A stretch of 48,903 nucleotides of DNA from Fischerella sp. PCC 9431 (GTDB taxonomy: Bacteria > Cyanobacteriota > Cyanobacteriia > Cyanobacteriales > Nostocaceae): assembly GCF_000447295.1 (NCBI RefSeq), contig NZ_KE650771.1, positions 6,600,670-6,649,572 on the forward strand, written 5' to 3'. Below the pieces are notes generated by a model that was not told the DNA's origin, made no database searches, and was given only the letters and a program-made list of their open reading frames with translations. Shown here piece after piece: positions 28,001 to 35,874 of this stretch; position 1 is the stretch's first letter, and every line of letters begins with the position of its first letter. Both the position numbers and the translations under genes were made by a program.

Positions 28001-28259
28001 AAGTGCATCGTTGCTCGGATTTCTTCCCCTCGTGATTGCCACAGGAGCGGGTTCTGCCTCGCGCTGGTCGTTGGGAACGGCGTTGTTAGGGGGACTGCTC
28101 GTGGCTACAATTTTGAGTTTGCTAATTGTTCCTGTGCTGTACGTCATCATCAAGACTTTGGAAGAGCGCTTCTTAAAGCCTAAACCTTCTACTCATTCCA
28201 AACCGCCTTCTAATTTAAATATGTTGGCGACAGATAGGGCTTCCAATATGAAGGGATAA
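25068..28259 (+). CDS. RND multidrug efflux transporter, HAE1 type
   Basis: 1063 residues, the usual size for AcrB/MexB-like pumps. N-terminal IANTFIKRPVLATVCTLLIL, two large periplasmic loops and 12 predicted membrane segments. The proton-relay residues are present: the Asp pair in LATGLVVDDAIIVVEA (TM4) and Lys in LIGLASKNAILIVEFA (TM10). It exports hydrophobic or amphiphilic compounds using the proton gradient. Its position at the end of the + strand run suggests it could export the product or toxic intermediates of the upstream locus, but generic efflux is equally likely. A 12-bp hairpin follows at 28268-28295. Confidence 0.93.
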   Translation: MSIANTFIKRPVLATVCTLLILIVGSVCILLLPLNYLPDIAPIRVQISATYTGADVETVESAVTTTLERQITGVEGMQYMTSSSSAGSSQISVYFGSETDKNIDQVNVQNRIARATPRLPTTVQQFGVTAQTASTSILLVYTFYSENNEYDPLFISNYIDLNLRDQLLRTPGVGDLTIFGEKKYAMRLWLDPNALASRQLTVADVATALRSQNILAGAGTLGQAPVPPGQSYEIPLRVNGQFKDAAEFENLVINVGSNGDLIKLRDVGRAELGSETYASNARNNGKPAIGMAIYQSPGSNAIDVAKNVEAQMNELMKDFPPGLKTKIVYDTVGFVQASLEEVVKTLIEAIALVVLVIFVFLQDWRSTIIPVAAIPVSLIGALAFAYIFKFSLNNLTLFGLILATGLVVDDAIIVVEAIARKIEQGVRPLQASVEAMEELTGAVVATSLVLMAVFIPVAFFPGSTGKMYQQFALVIAFSITISTFNALSFSPSMSAILLRPPQPKGGPLGWFFNRFNQTLRWIIERYLVIVNFLIRIRYAVVALFVMGLAATYFMFTHVPTGFVPNEDQGVVLGIIQAPDGVSLAYTDQVITKLEQILQKEPDIDNVFATSGFGFAGSGSNRGVFFAKLKPWDERTEPEQSASAILRRINGAFQTIPEAIITAVNPPPIQGFSTLGGFELQLEDRTNGRLTIDDFFATAQAVIAKANQKPALSGNVFTQFTASTPQFQIDFDRNRLEALNVDFQQAVNTLGAAIGSQYVNDFTLGQQSYRVYVQAEGNYRRSPNDIRQLYVRSANNQMVRLSEVATLTPMTGPAVITHYNGLRAIDIQGREAQGYSSRQAIQAMQQAVNEAAIPGVGSNWIGTAREELAAGNLGILIFAFGIIMVFLTLAAQYESYTDPAIILLTVPLALLGALSALSLRGLVNDVYANVALVMLIGLASKNAILIVEFANQAYEQGMTIPKAALTAAQERFRPIVMTSSASLLGFLPLVIATGAGSASRWSLGTALLGGLLVATILSLLIVPVLYVIIKTLEERFLKPKPSTHSKPPSNLNMLATDRASNMKG

Positions 28260-28267
28260 CCCGTAAT

Positions 28268-28295
28268 GGAAGTAACGACCGAAGTCGTTACTTCC
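28268..28295 (+). terminator. 12-bp perfect hairpin between convergent genes
   Basis: GGAAGTAACGAC (28268-28279), loop CGAA, and GTCGTTACTTCC (28284-28295) form a perfect stem nine bases after the RND stop. The hlyD-like gene converges from the right. There is no clear T-tract, so the terminator assignment rests on stem strength and position. Confidence 0.5.
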
Positions 28296-28333
28296 GCCAG
28301 CAGTTAGGTCAAATTCTTGACTGGGGTATTGAC

Positions 28334-29977
28334 TTAACGTATAGTTTTCAAGCTCTCAACAGAAGAGCTAAACATATCAGTGAAAATCGATATTACGGTA
28401 CGCGATCGCAATTTAATATTGGCACTTATAGACATCCCCGATTGTAACGGTATTTTGCGTCCATTAACCAAAAGCGACTGTTGTTTCAACTGCACCTTAG
28501 CAGGGAATCTGTAAAATGGATAAATTTGATCCGGTGGCAAAGCATCAGAGCCAATCCACACCAACTTACCTTTGATATCTCCAAACTCGCTAAAGGGAAA
28601 CGAGTCGATTCTTACATCTACCGTCATTCCCTCTTTCACAAAACCGATATCTTTGTTAGTGATAAACACTTTGGCAATCAGCGCATCAGTAGGCACAACC
28701 TTAAGAATTGGTTCGCTTCCTGTAACTACAAATCCTGGAGTATGTGCTTTGAGTTCAAAAATTGTACCTGCAACAGGTGCTACAATTTCCTGATACTTCA
28801 GATTCAGCCTTGTTTGGGCCAGTTGGCTGTCAATCTCAGCGATGCGTTTATTATTTTCTACTACGGCTTTCGTCAGTTGACTATCTATTTCTGCTATACG
28901 TTTATTATTTTCTGCAATTTGATTGAGCCAATCTCTACGAGAAAGAGCAACGGTATTTTGTAATTTCTCTACTCCCTCTGCCATAGCCGAGTGCAAACGT
29001 GCCTTTTCTTGAATCAGTTGGTCAATCTCCGATTGTGCATTCCGTACTTCTTGTTGCTGCTTGAGGTATTGAATTTTGGAAATTGCCCCAGATCGCATGA
29101 GTGGGATAAGGTTATCCAAAATCCCAGAGTTCATTGCCAAGGTATCTTTAGTTGTAGCGAGTTTTATTTCAGCTTGTTGAAGTTGGCGTTTTGATTGGTC
29201 AATTTCCAACTGGGCAGTAGCTACACGGGCGTTTAATTCAACTTGAATGGATAATAGGCGTTCTTTTTGTTCTAATGTGAGGCGGTTATTGGATAAATTG
29301 CTATCCAATTGTGTGCGTAGTAGTTGATTTTCTGCAATCAGTGCTGCCCTACTTTTCGTAAGGTCAAGCATCTCTTTAGGGACTGAAAGAGTGGGGGTAT
29401 TTTCCCTCCGTCTTTTACTCCTTTCCTCTTTTGCTCCTTGTGTTAATTGTGCTTGATAAAACTGATTTTCTTGCAGCAAGGAAGAGCGTATCTTCTGTAA
29501 CGAATTTAACTGAGCTGATGCAGTAGTTGAGTCAAGATTTAGAAGGCGTTCTCCTTGTTTTACTTGTTTGCCATCCTCAACATAAATTTCTTTGATTACC
29601 CCACCAACAGGAGCTTGTACTTCCTTAACAGTGCCTGTTGGTTCTAGCTTGCCAGTAGCAGAGATTGCTTCTTCAATTTTGGCTACGTTTGCCCAGATAA
29701 TAGTACCAGCAGTTATGCCCATCATTCCCCAGAGAATTGCTCTCGACCAAAAGCGAGATTGTTGGAGAATGACAGATTGATCGAATTTGAGGAGTGAGGG
29801 AGAGTGGGAGTGTAGACGCGCCTTCTTCGGCTTCCCGAAGGGTGGGAGTGAGGGTTTGTTATAAATTAATTGTGATTTTAATGAAGTAACTTTTCCATTT
29901 CCATTATTAGAATACAATTCATTTTGATTGCTGAAATCCTGTCCATCCCCATTACTATTTCCATTGTTAATGCTCAT
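28334..29977 (-). CDS. HlyD-family type I secretion adaptor
   Basis: 547 residues. Ser/Asn-rich cytoplasmic start, one membrane anchor (AILWGMMGITAGTIIWANVA, ~83-102), lipoyl half EVQAPVGGVIKEIYVEDG, a long coiled-coil region (~150-400), the returning half KYQEIVAPVAGTIFELKA, and a beta-barrel end. It connects the ABC exporter to an outer-membrane channel. The coiled coil contains a duplicated NNKRIAEIDSQL block. The N-terminal region around KPSLPPFGKPKKARLHSH is encoded by DNA resembling a dispersed repeat (CTTCGGCTTCCCGAAG at ~29825-29840). It lies 286 bases downstream of the ABC gene. Confidence 0.92.
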   Translation of the reverse strand: MSINNGNSNGDGQDFSNQNELYSNNGNGKVTSLKSQLIYNKPSLPPFGKPKKARLHSHSPSLLKFDQSVILQQSRFWSRAILWGMMGITAGTIIWANVAKIEEAISATGKLEPTGTVKEVQAPVGGVIKEIYVEDGKQVKQGERLLNLDSTTASAQLNSLQKIRSSLLQENQFYQAQLTQGAKEERSKRRRENTPTLSVPKEMLDLTKSRAALIAENQLLRTQLDSNLSNNRLTLEQKERLLSIQVELNARVATAQLEIDQSKRQLQQAEIKLATTKDTLAMNSGILDNLIPLMRSGAISKIQYLKQQQEVRNAQSEIDQLIQEKARLHSAMAEGVEKLQNTVALSRRDWLNQIAENNKRIAEIDSQLTKAVVENNKRIAEIDSQLAQTRLNLKYQEIVAPVAGTIFELKAHTPGFVVTGSEPILKVVPTDALIAKVFITNKDIGFVKEGMTVDVRIDSFPFSEFGDIKGKLVWIGSDALPPDQIYPFYRFPAKVQLKQQSLLVNGRKIPLQSGMSISANIKLRSRTVISIFTDMFSSSVESLKTIR

Positions 29978-30263
29978 ACTTTTTCCTAATTTAGATTAAT
30001 AATCACAAAAAGTATTAAAATTTATTGAATATTATTTGGCTGCAAAATTAACAAAATGATGAGACAATTTCTAATCAAAGAAGCAGTATAAACACAGACA
30101 TGGATAGAATTTGTGGTTAAGTGTAACTATTTGAACACTTAAGTTGGGCGAGATATTTACAAAACCTATAATTCAATTCTTGGGATGTTAGTTTCTATGA
30201 TTCACAACTGTGATAAATAGATAATACCCCTCGATAAAAACAGATAATTTTTCTCACTCTCCC
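29978..30263. other. Spacer between ABC exporter and HlyD genes
   Basis: 286 AT-rich bases with no coding potential and no strong hairpin noticed. The length leaves room for a separate promoter for the HlyD gene. Confidence 0.35.
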
Positions 30264-33236
30264 TCACTTTCTCACTCCTCCTGAAGCTTCTTGTTGTTGA
30301 TACAGACAGTAGTACAATCCTTTCAAAGCCATAAGTTCAGTATGTGTTCCTTGTTCTGCAATTTTTCCTTGATTCATCATCAAGATAATGTCGGCATTCT
30401 GAATAGTTGCCAATCTATGGGTGATGAAAAATACTGTACGTCCACGGAAAGCTGCTGCTAAGTTTAAGCACACCTGACGTTCTGTGGCATAGTCTAAAGC
30501 ACTGGTGGCTTCATCCAGTATGAGTAGTGGTGGATTTTGCAGTACGGTGCGAGCGATCGCTATCCTTTGCCTTTGTCCGCCGGATAAAGCCGAACCCCTT
30601 TCCCCTACGCGAGTTTCATAACCATTGGGCAATTTCATAATAAAGTCGTGAGCACAAGCAATCTTGGCAGCTTCCACAATCTCTTCTGGTGTTGCATCGG
30701 GGATGTTGAGAGCAATATTTTCTTGCACTGTAGTATCGAACAGGAGAGTATCTTGTAATACCATACCTATCTGGCGGCGTAGGGAATAAAGTTCTACTTT
30801 GTTGATGTCATAGCCATCAATTAAAATCCGACCAGAATCTAATTCGTAGAGTCTGGGTAATAACTTGGTAAGAGTACTTTTACCAGCGCCACTTTGTCCC
30901 ACAATTCCTACAAACGTACCTCTGGGGATGTCAAGACAAATATTGACCAGTTGGGGCTTATAACTCTTGCCAAAGCTGAAGGTAACACTTTCATACTTAA
31001 CATGTCCAACTATTACTGGCATGGGAATATTGTTGCGTCCAGCAATCTCGGTTTCTTGGGGAGTATCAAGAATATCTGCTAGTCGTTCTAGGGATAACGC
31101 AGTTTCTTGAAAGTTCTGCCAAAGTTGAATTAGTCGCAAGAGGGGACTGGTGACATAGCCTGCAATGACGCGAAAAGCGATTAATTCTCCCAGAGTCAGC
31201 TGACCTTTGAGTACCAAATATGCACCAACCCACAATAAAAGCAAGTTGGAGAGTTTGTTGAGGAAGTTACTAAGATAATTGGCTGTGTTGGAAGTAAGGA
31301 CATTGTGAAAGCTGGCACTGATGTATCCTGCATAGCGCCTCTGCCACTGCCAGCGCGAATTAAGTTCAATATTTTGTGCCTTGACCGTTTGGATACCAGC
31401 AACTACTTCTACTAAATAAGATTGAGTTTCAGCATTTCTTTCTGCTTTGATTCTAGTTTGTTGATGAATGAGGGGAGAAAAGATAAATGTCAATAAGGCA
31501 AATAATGGTACTGCTGCTAGAGCCACTATCGTGAGCTGCCAGCTATACCAAATCATCACTGCAATGTAGATGACGGAGAATACCGCATCTAATACTACAG
31601 TTAGGGCAGTACCTGTTAAGAAAGAGCGAATATTCTCTAGTTCATGGATGCGAGATGAGATTTCACCAACAGGACGCTTTTCAAAATACAAAAGTGGTAC
31701 TCTGAGCAAATGGTCAATAACTTCTGAACCCAAACTTAAATCAATGCGGTTGGTCGTATCAACAAAAAGATTGGTACGTAACCAGCTAATAATACCTTCT
31801 ACTACAGCTATTGCAATTAGCAGAAACCCTAAAAAATGCAGAGTGTTGATGCCATTTTGAACAATAACTTTATCGATAATTACCTGGGTAATTAATGGAT
31901 TTGCCAGTCCTAATAGTTGTACAAACAAGGAAGCGATAAGTACTTCTATTAAAACTGTACTGTGCTTTTTGATAGAAGGAATAAACCATGATAAACCGAA
32001 ACGCTTTTTAGGAGTTTCTTTAGTGGCTTGGAGCAGTAGTATCTGACCTTCTTGTCCCCAGATATCAGCAAAAGCTTTGGGAGTCACATATCTGATACCC
32101 TGTTCTGGTATTGCCAGTATCAATTCTTTACTAGTGGCTTTGTAGAGAAGAGCAAAACTATCTTGCCAAGGAAGCAGTGCTGGTGTTGGCAAACGACTGA
32201 TTGTAACCGCAGGAACTCGCACCAGTTGGGAGGTTAATCCCATCAATTCTGCCAATGCACCACATAGTTGGATGGAAATACAATCAGTGCGTTGATAGTT
32301 ATTAACCAATGTACGACGCAAGACATCTCTGCGAAATGGTATTCCCAGATGTTGAGCTAGCATTTGAAAGCAGGCAAGGGTAGCATCAATTGGCCCTCTA
32401 CCGTGAACGTGAGGGTATTTAACTGGTTGCGATCGCCTTTTTTCTTCTGATTCCTCTGGATTTTCCTGAGCGTAGGGAACATTCTTCCAAAAATTGGTCT
32501 CAGCAGAAGCTATATCTGTGGTGGTTATTGACTGGAAGAAGGATAAACCAGGATCGCTGATACCAACTAACCGTATTGCTTTGGAACCTGTTAGTTCAAT
32601 ATCACTGTCTGGATTGGGTGGATTGAGACTCGAACCTACTGGATACTTGTCACATATGCTACTAACTAGCCACAGAAGATTTGCGTCTAGCTTTTGAATT
32701 GGCTTTTTAGCTGGGAGTAAATTAACAATAGTGGCTTGTTTCGCTGCTGCGATCGCTTTTTCTAGTAAATTATCTCCACTCTGACCTCGACGTTGTAGTT
32801 CTATACCTAATAGATCATAAATTTCAATTAGGCTACAGCGGTTACGAAAGGCATTACCTATAACTGGTTCTTCATCTATCAGTGCTAAAAAATCTGGTAC
32901 TTTTAAAGTCAAGCAAATGGATTCAGTAGAGGCTATAACAGTTTCGCAGGCAACACCTCGTATAATTCCAGCCCAACCTATTACATCTCCTGGTTTTAAC
33001 AATGCTAAAGTTTCTGGAGCAATTGCACCAGGAGCGTATCCTAGTAAGCGTGCTTGTCCAGCATAGAGAATGCCAATTCTAGTAGGTAGGGTTTCTTTGA
33101 AGACAATTGCTTGCCCCATTCGATAGCGCAGTGGTTCGAGTTTTACTGCCAGCCGTTTAATGGCAACTTCTGTAAGCTCGCTAAAAGGAGAAGTACTGGC
33201 AAGAAAGTCAATAATAGTGGAGGTGTTAGAGGTCAT
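30264..33236 (-). CDS. Type I secretion ABC exporter: cNMP-binding domain, inactive C39-like domain, TMD, NBD
   Basis: 990 residues. Order: cyclic-nucleotide-binding-like domain (~1-150), linker, C39 peptidase-like domain (~275-405), six-helix membrane domain (~430-715) and ATPase. In the C39 domain the catalytic Cys of the usual DCGxACL reads Ala285 (DATLACF) and the His of HFVVL reads Ser360 (DSFALL). It therefore should not cleave a double-glycine leader and resembles the HlyB docking domain. The ATPase is complete: Walker A GQSGAGKST, signature LSGGQRQRIAIA, Walker B LLILDEATSALD and H-loop ITHR. Export of an RTX-type substrate fits best. Immediately upstream is a MITE that separates it from the PPIase gene it once overlapped. 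Confidence 0.93.
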   Translation of the reverse strand: MTSNTSTIIDFLASTSPFSELTEVAIKRLAVKLEPLRYRMGQAIVFKETLPTRIGILYAGQARLLGYAPGAIAPETLALLKPGDVIGWAGIIRGVACETVIASTESICLTLKVPDFLALIDEEPVIGNAFRNRCSLIEIYDLLGIELQRRGQSGDNLLEKAIAAAKQATIVNLLPAKKPIQKLDANLLWLVSSICDKYPVGSSLNPPNPDSDIELTGSKAIRLVGISDPGLSFFQSITTTDIASAETNFWKNVPYAQENPEESEEKRRSQPVKYPHVHGRGPIDATLACFQMLAQHLGIPFRRDVLRRTLVNNYQRTDCISIQLCGALAELMGLTSQLVRVPAVTISRLPTPALLPWQDSFALLYKATSKELILAIPEQGIRYVTPKAFADIWGQEGQILLLQATKETPKKRFGLSWFIPSIKKHSTVLIEVLIASLFVQLLGLANPLITQVIIDKVIVQNGINTLHFLGFLLIAIAVVEGIISWLRTNLFVDTTNRIDLSLGSEVIDHLLRVPLLYFEKRPVGEISSRIHELENIRSFLTGTALTVVLDAVFSVIYIAVMIWYSWQLTIVALAAVPLFALLTFIFSPLIHQQTRIKAERNAETQSYLVEVVAGIQTVKAQNIELNSRWQWQRRYAGYISASFHNVLTSNTANYLSNFLNKLSNLLLLWVGAYLVLKGQLTLGELIAFRVIAGYVTSPLLRLIQLWQNFQETALSLERLADILDTPQETEIAGRNNIPMPVIVGHVKYESVTFSFGKSYKPQLVNICLDIPRGTFVGIVGQSGAGKSTLTKLLPRLYELDSGRILIDGYDINKVELYSLRRQIGMVLQDTLLFDTTVQENIALNIPDATPEEIVEAAKIACAHDFIMKLPNGYETRVGERGSALSGGQRQRIAIARTVLQNPPLLILDEATSALDYATERQVCLNLAAAFRGRTVFFITHRLATIQNADIILMMNQGKIAEQGTHTELMALKGLYYCLYQQQEASGGVRK

Positions 33237-33275
33237 TGCCTTACTGGAATTAGAGTCGGTACATCGTTATGGACT

Positions 33276-33459
33276 GAATGGCACTAAGTTAAGGTGAAAT
33301 CCTTGACTGATAAGGGCTTGGTCAAACGAATGGTTTTGAAATCAGAAAACACGAAAATCTGTAACTCCCAGTTTGCGATCGCTACTTTATAACTCTCCAG
33401 TTTTTCAAAGTTTTGAAACCCTTGCAAATACGTCACTTGCGCTTATCTTAGTGCCATTC
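33276..33459. mobile_element. 184-bp MITE with 10-bp target-site duplication
   Basis: Ends are terminal inverted repeats: left GAATGGCACTAAGTTAAG (33276-33293); right, as reverse complement, GAATGGCACTAAGATAAG (33442-33459). Flanks are perfect direct repeats GTTATGGACT at 33266-33275 and 33460-33469. There is no coding capacity inside, so a transposase elsewhere must have moved it. The 10-bp duplication and the TIR look would suit an IS4-like family, but that is not proven. It supplies the last three codons and stop of the PPIase gene. Confidence 0.92.
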
Positions 33460-34185
33460 GTTATGGACTAACAATTGAATATTGTTTATTTGTTGAGCGA
33501 GCCATTGTTCAAACAAATGGTTGACCAATGTAGAGCGTGTAACATCATCTAATTGTGCAGGAATGAGCTTTTCGAGACGCACAATCAAAACCCAGTTCTC
33601 TAGTCTCATCGGTGGCCACAATTGCCCTAGTTGAGAGATGGCGAGTTTTTGAGCTATGGCTGGATGGGGTTGAGACAAAGGTACAGGGCCAACAATCCCT
33701 CCAGTTTGAGCTTCTATACCTTGTGAATATTTGCTTGCACATTCTGCAAAGCTCTGTTCCCCAGCTTTGATGCGAAAATAAAGCTCTTGTGCTACCTCTG
33801 CATCTTGGGTACGAAGTAGAGAGTAAATTACTTTGTCTAGCTGAGATTTGTGACTAAGAAAATATGATTCCGTTTTTGAACTCCAAGTAGCTTGCTTGAA
33901 TTTTTCAATCCTCAGTTCTCGCGTGGCTAATGTCTCTAGCTGTTCTCCACTCATACCGTAGTGCTTTAAAGCTACTTGGCTTGCTTCTAGTGCTGTTAAG
34001 TGGAGTTTCTGGTAAAACTGTTCTATTGCGTTGTTTTTCTCTTCTGCACTGAGCTTGATAGCAACTATTGCTTGGTCGATTATAATTTCACGACACAATT
34101 GGGGTAACATTTGGTAGCTAGACAGCAGTTTTACAATTTCTGTAGCAGTGACGGTACGGTTACCAATTTGCAGAACTGGAGTCAT
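33448..34185 (-). CDS. Parvulin-type peptidyl-prolyl isomerase, C-terminus altered by MITE
   Basis: 245 residues. The N-terminal ~100 residues are helical and SurA/PpiC-like (LTALEASQVALKHYGMS). The parvulin domain (~110-205) shows FAECASKYSQG, TGGIVGPVPLSQPHPAIA and ENWVLIVRLEKLIPAQ. In cyanobacteria such PPIases often accompany HlyB/HlyD-like exporters, presumably helping fold or deliver the substrate. The final residues EWH and stop TAA come from the MITE. Joining across the target duplication restores ten further codons (DVPTLIPVRQ) and a TGA overlapping the ABC exporter ATG, so the gene was originally coupled to the exporter. Confidence 0.85.
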   Translation of the reverse strand: MTPVLQIGNRTVTATEIVKLLSSYQMLPQLCREIIIDQAIVAIKLSAEEKNNAIEQFYQKLHLTALEASQVALKHYGMSGEQLETLATRELRIEKFKQATWSSKTESYFLSHKSQLDKVIYSLLRTQDAEVAQELYFRIKAGEQSFAECASKYSQGIEAQTGGIVGPVPLSQPHPAIAQKLAISQLGQLWPPMRLENWVLIVRLEKLIPAQLDDVTRSTLVNHLFEQWLAQQINNIQLLVHNEWH

Positions 34186-34534
34186 GACTTACTTCAAGTT
34201 TGTTTTGATGTGGGTAGATTGTTTTGCTAGAGCATCCAAAGCGGTATAGTGAATCGAGGATTATTTGCAAGTTACCAGTTGATCCCTACCGACTTCGGTA
34301 TTAGCATCTTGGAAAGTGTGTTTAACAAATTCACATAGGCAGCTTCTGTACACTGGCAAAAATTAGGCGATCGCTAATTTCTGTGTATTAAACCCTGGTG
34401 ATTTTCTCTTGTTAGTTATTCTCAAACAGAATGTACAAAAACATATAGATTGGGTTTGTTCAAATTCAAAAATTGATTATTAGAGAATGCTGCATCGTAA
34501 CCATCGAAGACCCCAAGAAAAATTGAGAATGATT
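34186..34534. other. Intergenic region between AraC regulator and PPIase genes
   Basis: About 350 bases, one GCGATCGCTAA (HIP1) near 34368, no ORF. It probably contains the promoter of the PPIase/ABC set on the - strand; no operator could be assigned. Confidence 0.35.
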
Positions 34535-35158
34535 TCAAAACGATTTGGAATTTGGTATTAAAGTTATCTGTATTGAACCATCGCCTGTTTTTGCAACAGA
34601 GCCATTTTCGGTTTGTAAGATAAGTTCTTCACTAGAGGCAGTATTCTTATTAAGAATTGCAGCAATTTCTTGACAACAAGCTTGTAAGCGTTGAGCTTCT
34701 AGAGGAGTCATATTTTTGGCTTTCTGTTGGATACTCTTGCTTTGATATGTCCTTCGCCATATTTGCGGAGTAACTTTGTGGAGCCGCAGAAACTGACGGC
34801 TGAAATGGCGTCTATCAAAATAACCTACTGCTTCGGCAATCTGTTCTACCGACTGGTCAGTTTCAATGAGCAAGCGACGAGCCTCTACCATACGGCGCTC
34901 AATAATCCAATTGAGGACGGTCTTTCCAGTTTCTCGCCGTACAAAGTCGGTGAGGTAGGCAGGAGAGCGACCGACTGCCTCAGCTACTTCCCGAAGACTA
35001 ATTGATTGGTGATAATTTATTTCAATAAAATGGAAGACACGGTTTACTAAGGGTTGAGATTGAAGCAAAAACTTTTCAAATCTTGACAGTATTGAGGTAT
35101 CAATAGCTATGTTAACGTTATAGGAGCCGATGCCATTAAGTAAGTAATTAGAATCCAT
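34535..35158 (-). CDS. AraC-family transcriptional regulator
   Basis: 207 residues from the ATG at 35158, chosen because GAGGG sits seven bases upstream of it; a GTG at 35194 would add 12 residues. The N-terminal ~40 residues are short and lack a cupin sensor. Two HTH motifs follow: SLREVAEAVGRSPAYLTDFVR, and SVEQIAEAVGYFDRRHFSRQ with FLRLHKVTPQIWRR (the conserved AraC C-terminal signature). After the DNA-binding region is an ~80-residue tail (MTPLEAQRLQACCQEIAAIL). It lies 149 bases downstream of the NTF2-like gene and upstream of the secretion genes, so either could be its target. Confidence 0.88.
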   Translation of the reverse strand: MDSNYLLNGIGSYNVNIAIDTSILSRFEKFLLQSQPLVNRVFHFIEINYHQSISLREVAEAVGRSPAYLTDFVRRETGKTVLNWIIERRMVEARRLLIETDQSVEQIAEAVGYFDRRHFSRQFLRLHKVTPQIWRRTYQSKSIQQKAKNMTPLEAQRLQACCQEIAAILNKNTASSEELILQTENGSVAKTGDGSIQITLIPNSKSF

Positions 35159-35307
35159 AACATTACCCTCATTATTAGCTTGAATCCGCTGCACTCTCCT
35201 ATCAGATGCACCTGAATATTTCTCAAGTCGGAGAATCTAAGCCAGTCAATTTTTGCAAAATCACTGCTACCAGTCCATTTTGTCGATGTAAATTGCTACA
35301 TTTGCTA

Positions 35308-35874
35308 TCAACGTCTGATCCAATACAACAACTCATCGGAGGCATAAACATTGCGAGAAAAGTTAAGTTGCTCGGATTTTAAGTAGCACGCACCTCTGTG
35401 TCCACGTCGAAGGAAAGTTTGGTTTCCCTGGGCAATTATCTCCTTCGTTACATCATCTATACAATTCCACTCACTGTACACGACTTCACCATTGAACATT
35501 ACAATAGGCCAAATCATCGTTACACCTGGTTGAGAAAGAATTGCCCACCAATGTACTTCTCTATTTATCGCTGCGATTCTGTCATAAAATGGCCCATCAG
35601 CACAGAAACAGACAAGATTTTTAGCATACTCAAGAGCTAAAATATCTCCTCGTCCTTGTCGCAGTGCTTCACAATGGGTTGGCCACCACTGTTTGTTTTC
35701 CTGTTCTATGTGCGCTAAACCGTATTCTGGAGTTATTTCAGGTAAGTTTTCTTCACATAGAGAAATAAATGACTTCGCGTCCCCAAGTAGCTTTACTGCT
35801 AACTCATTGGAAACTAGGCCTGGCTGTGAATAGTCTGCAGACAGATTATTGTAGTAGTTGGTTTGCTTCGTCAT
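35308..35874 (-). CDS. NTF2(SnoaL)-like protein, stand-alone relative of the EthD-fused domain
   Basis: 188 residues. Strongly similar over its whole length to the C-terminal domain of the fusion at 3-872: NYYNNLSADYSQPGLV, WWPTHCEALRQGRGDIL, QPGVTMIWPIVMFNGEVVY and RRGHRGACYLKSEQL are all shared or nearly so. Having both a free and an EthD-fused version in one 36-kb stretch suggests the two act on related ligands. The conserved Trp/His/Arg-rich blocks are unusual for generic SnoaL proteins, so the family name is tentative. Likely transcribed with or next to the AraC regulator. Confidence 0.75.
   Translation of the reverse strand: MTKQTNYYNNLSADYSQPGLVSNELAVKLLGDAKSFISLCEENLPEITPEYGLAHIEQENKQWWPTHCEALRQGRGDILALEYAKNLVCFCADGPFYDRIAAINREVHWWAILSQPGVTMIWPIVMFNGEVVYSEWNCIDDVTKEIIAQGNQTFLRRGHRGACYLKSEQLNFSRNVYASDELLYWIRR

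Noticed and set aside
32620-32645. tRNA-like T-loop string (GACTCGAACC) near 32627
   Set aside because: It lies inside the ABC exporter coding sequence and no acceptor or anticodon stem can be formed around it.
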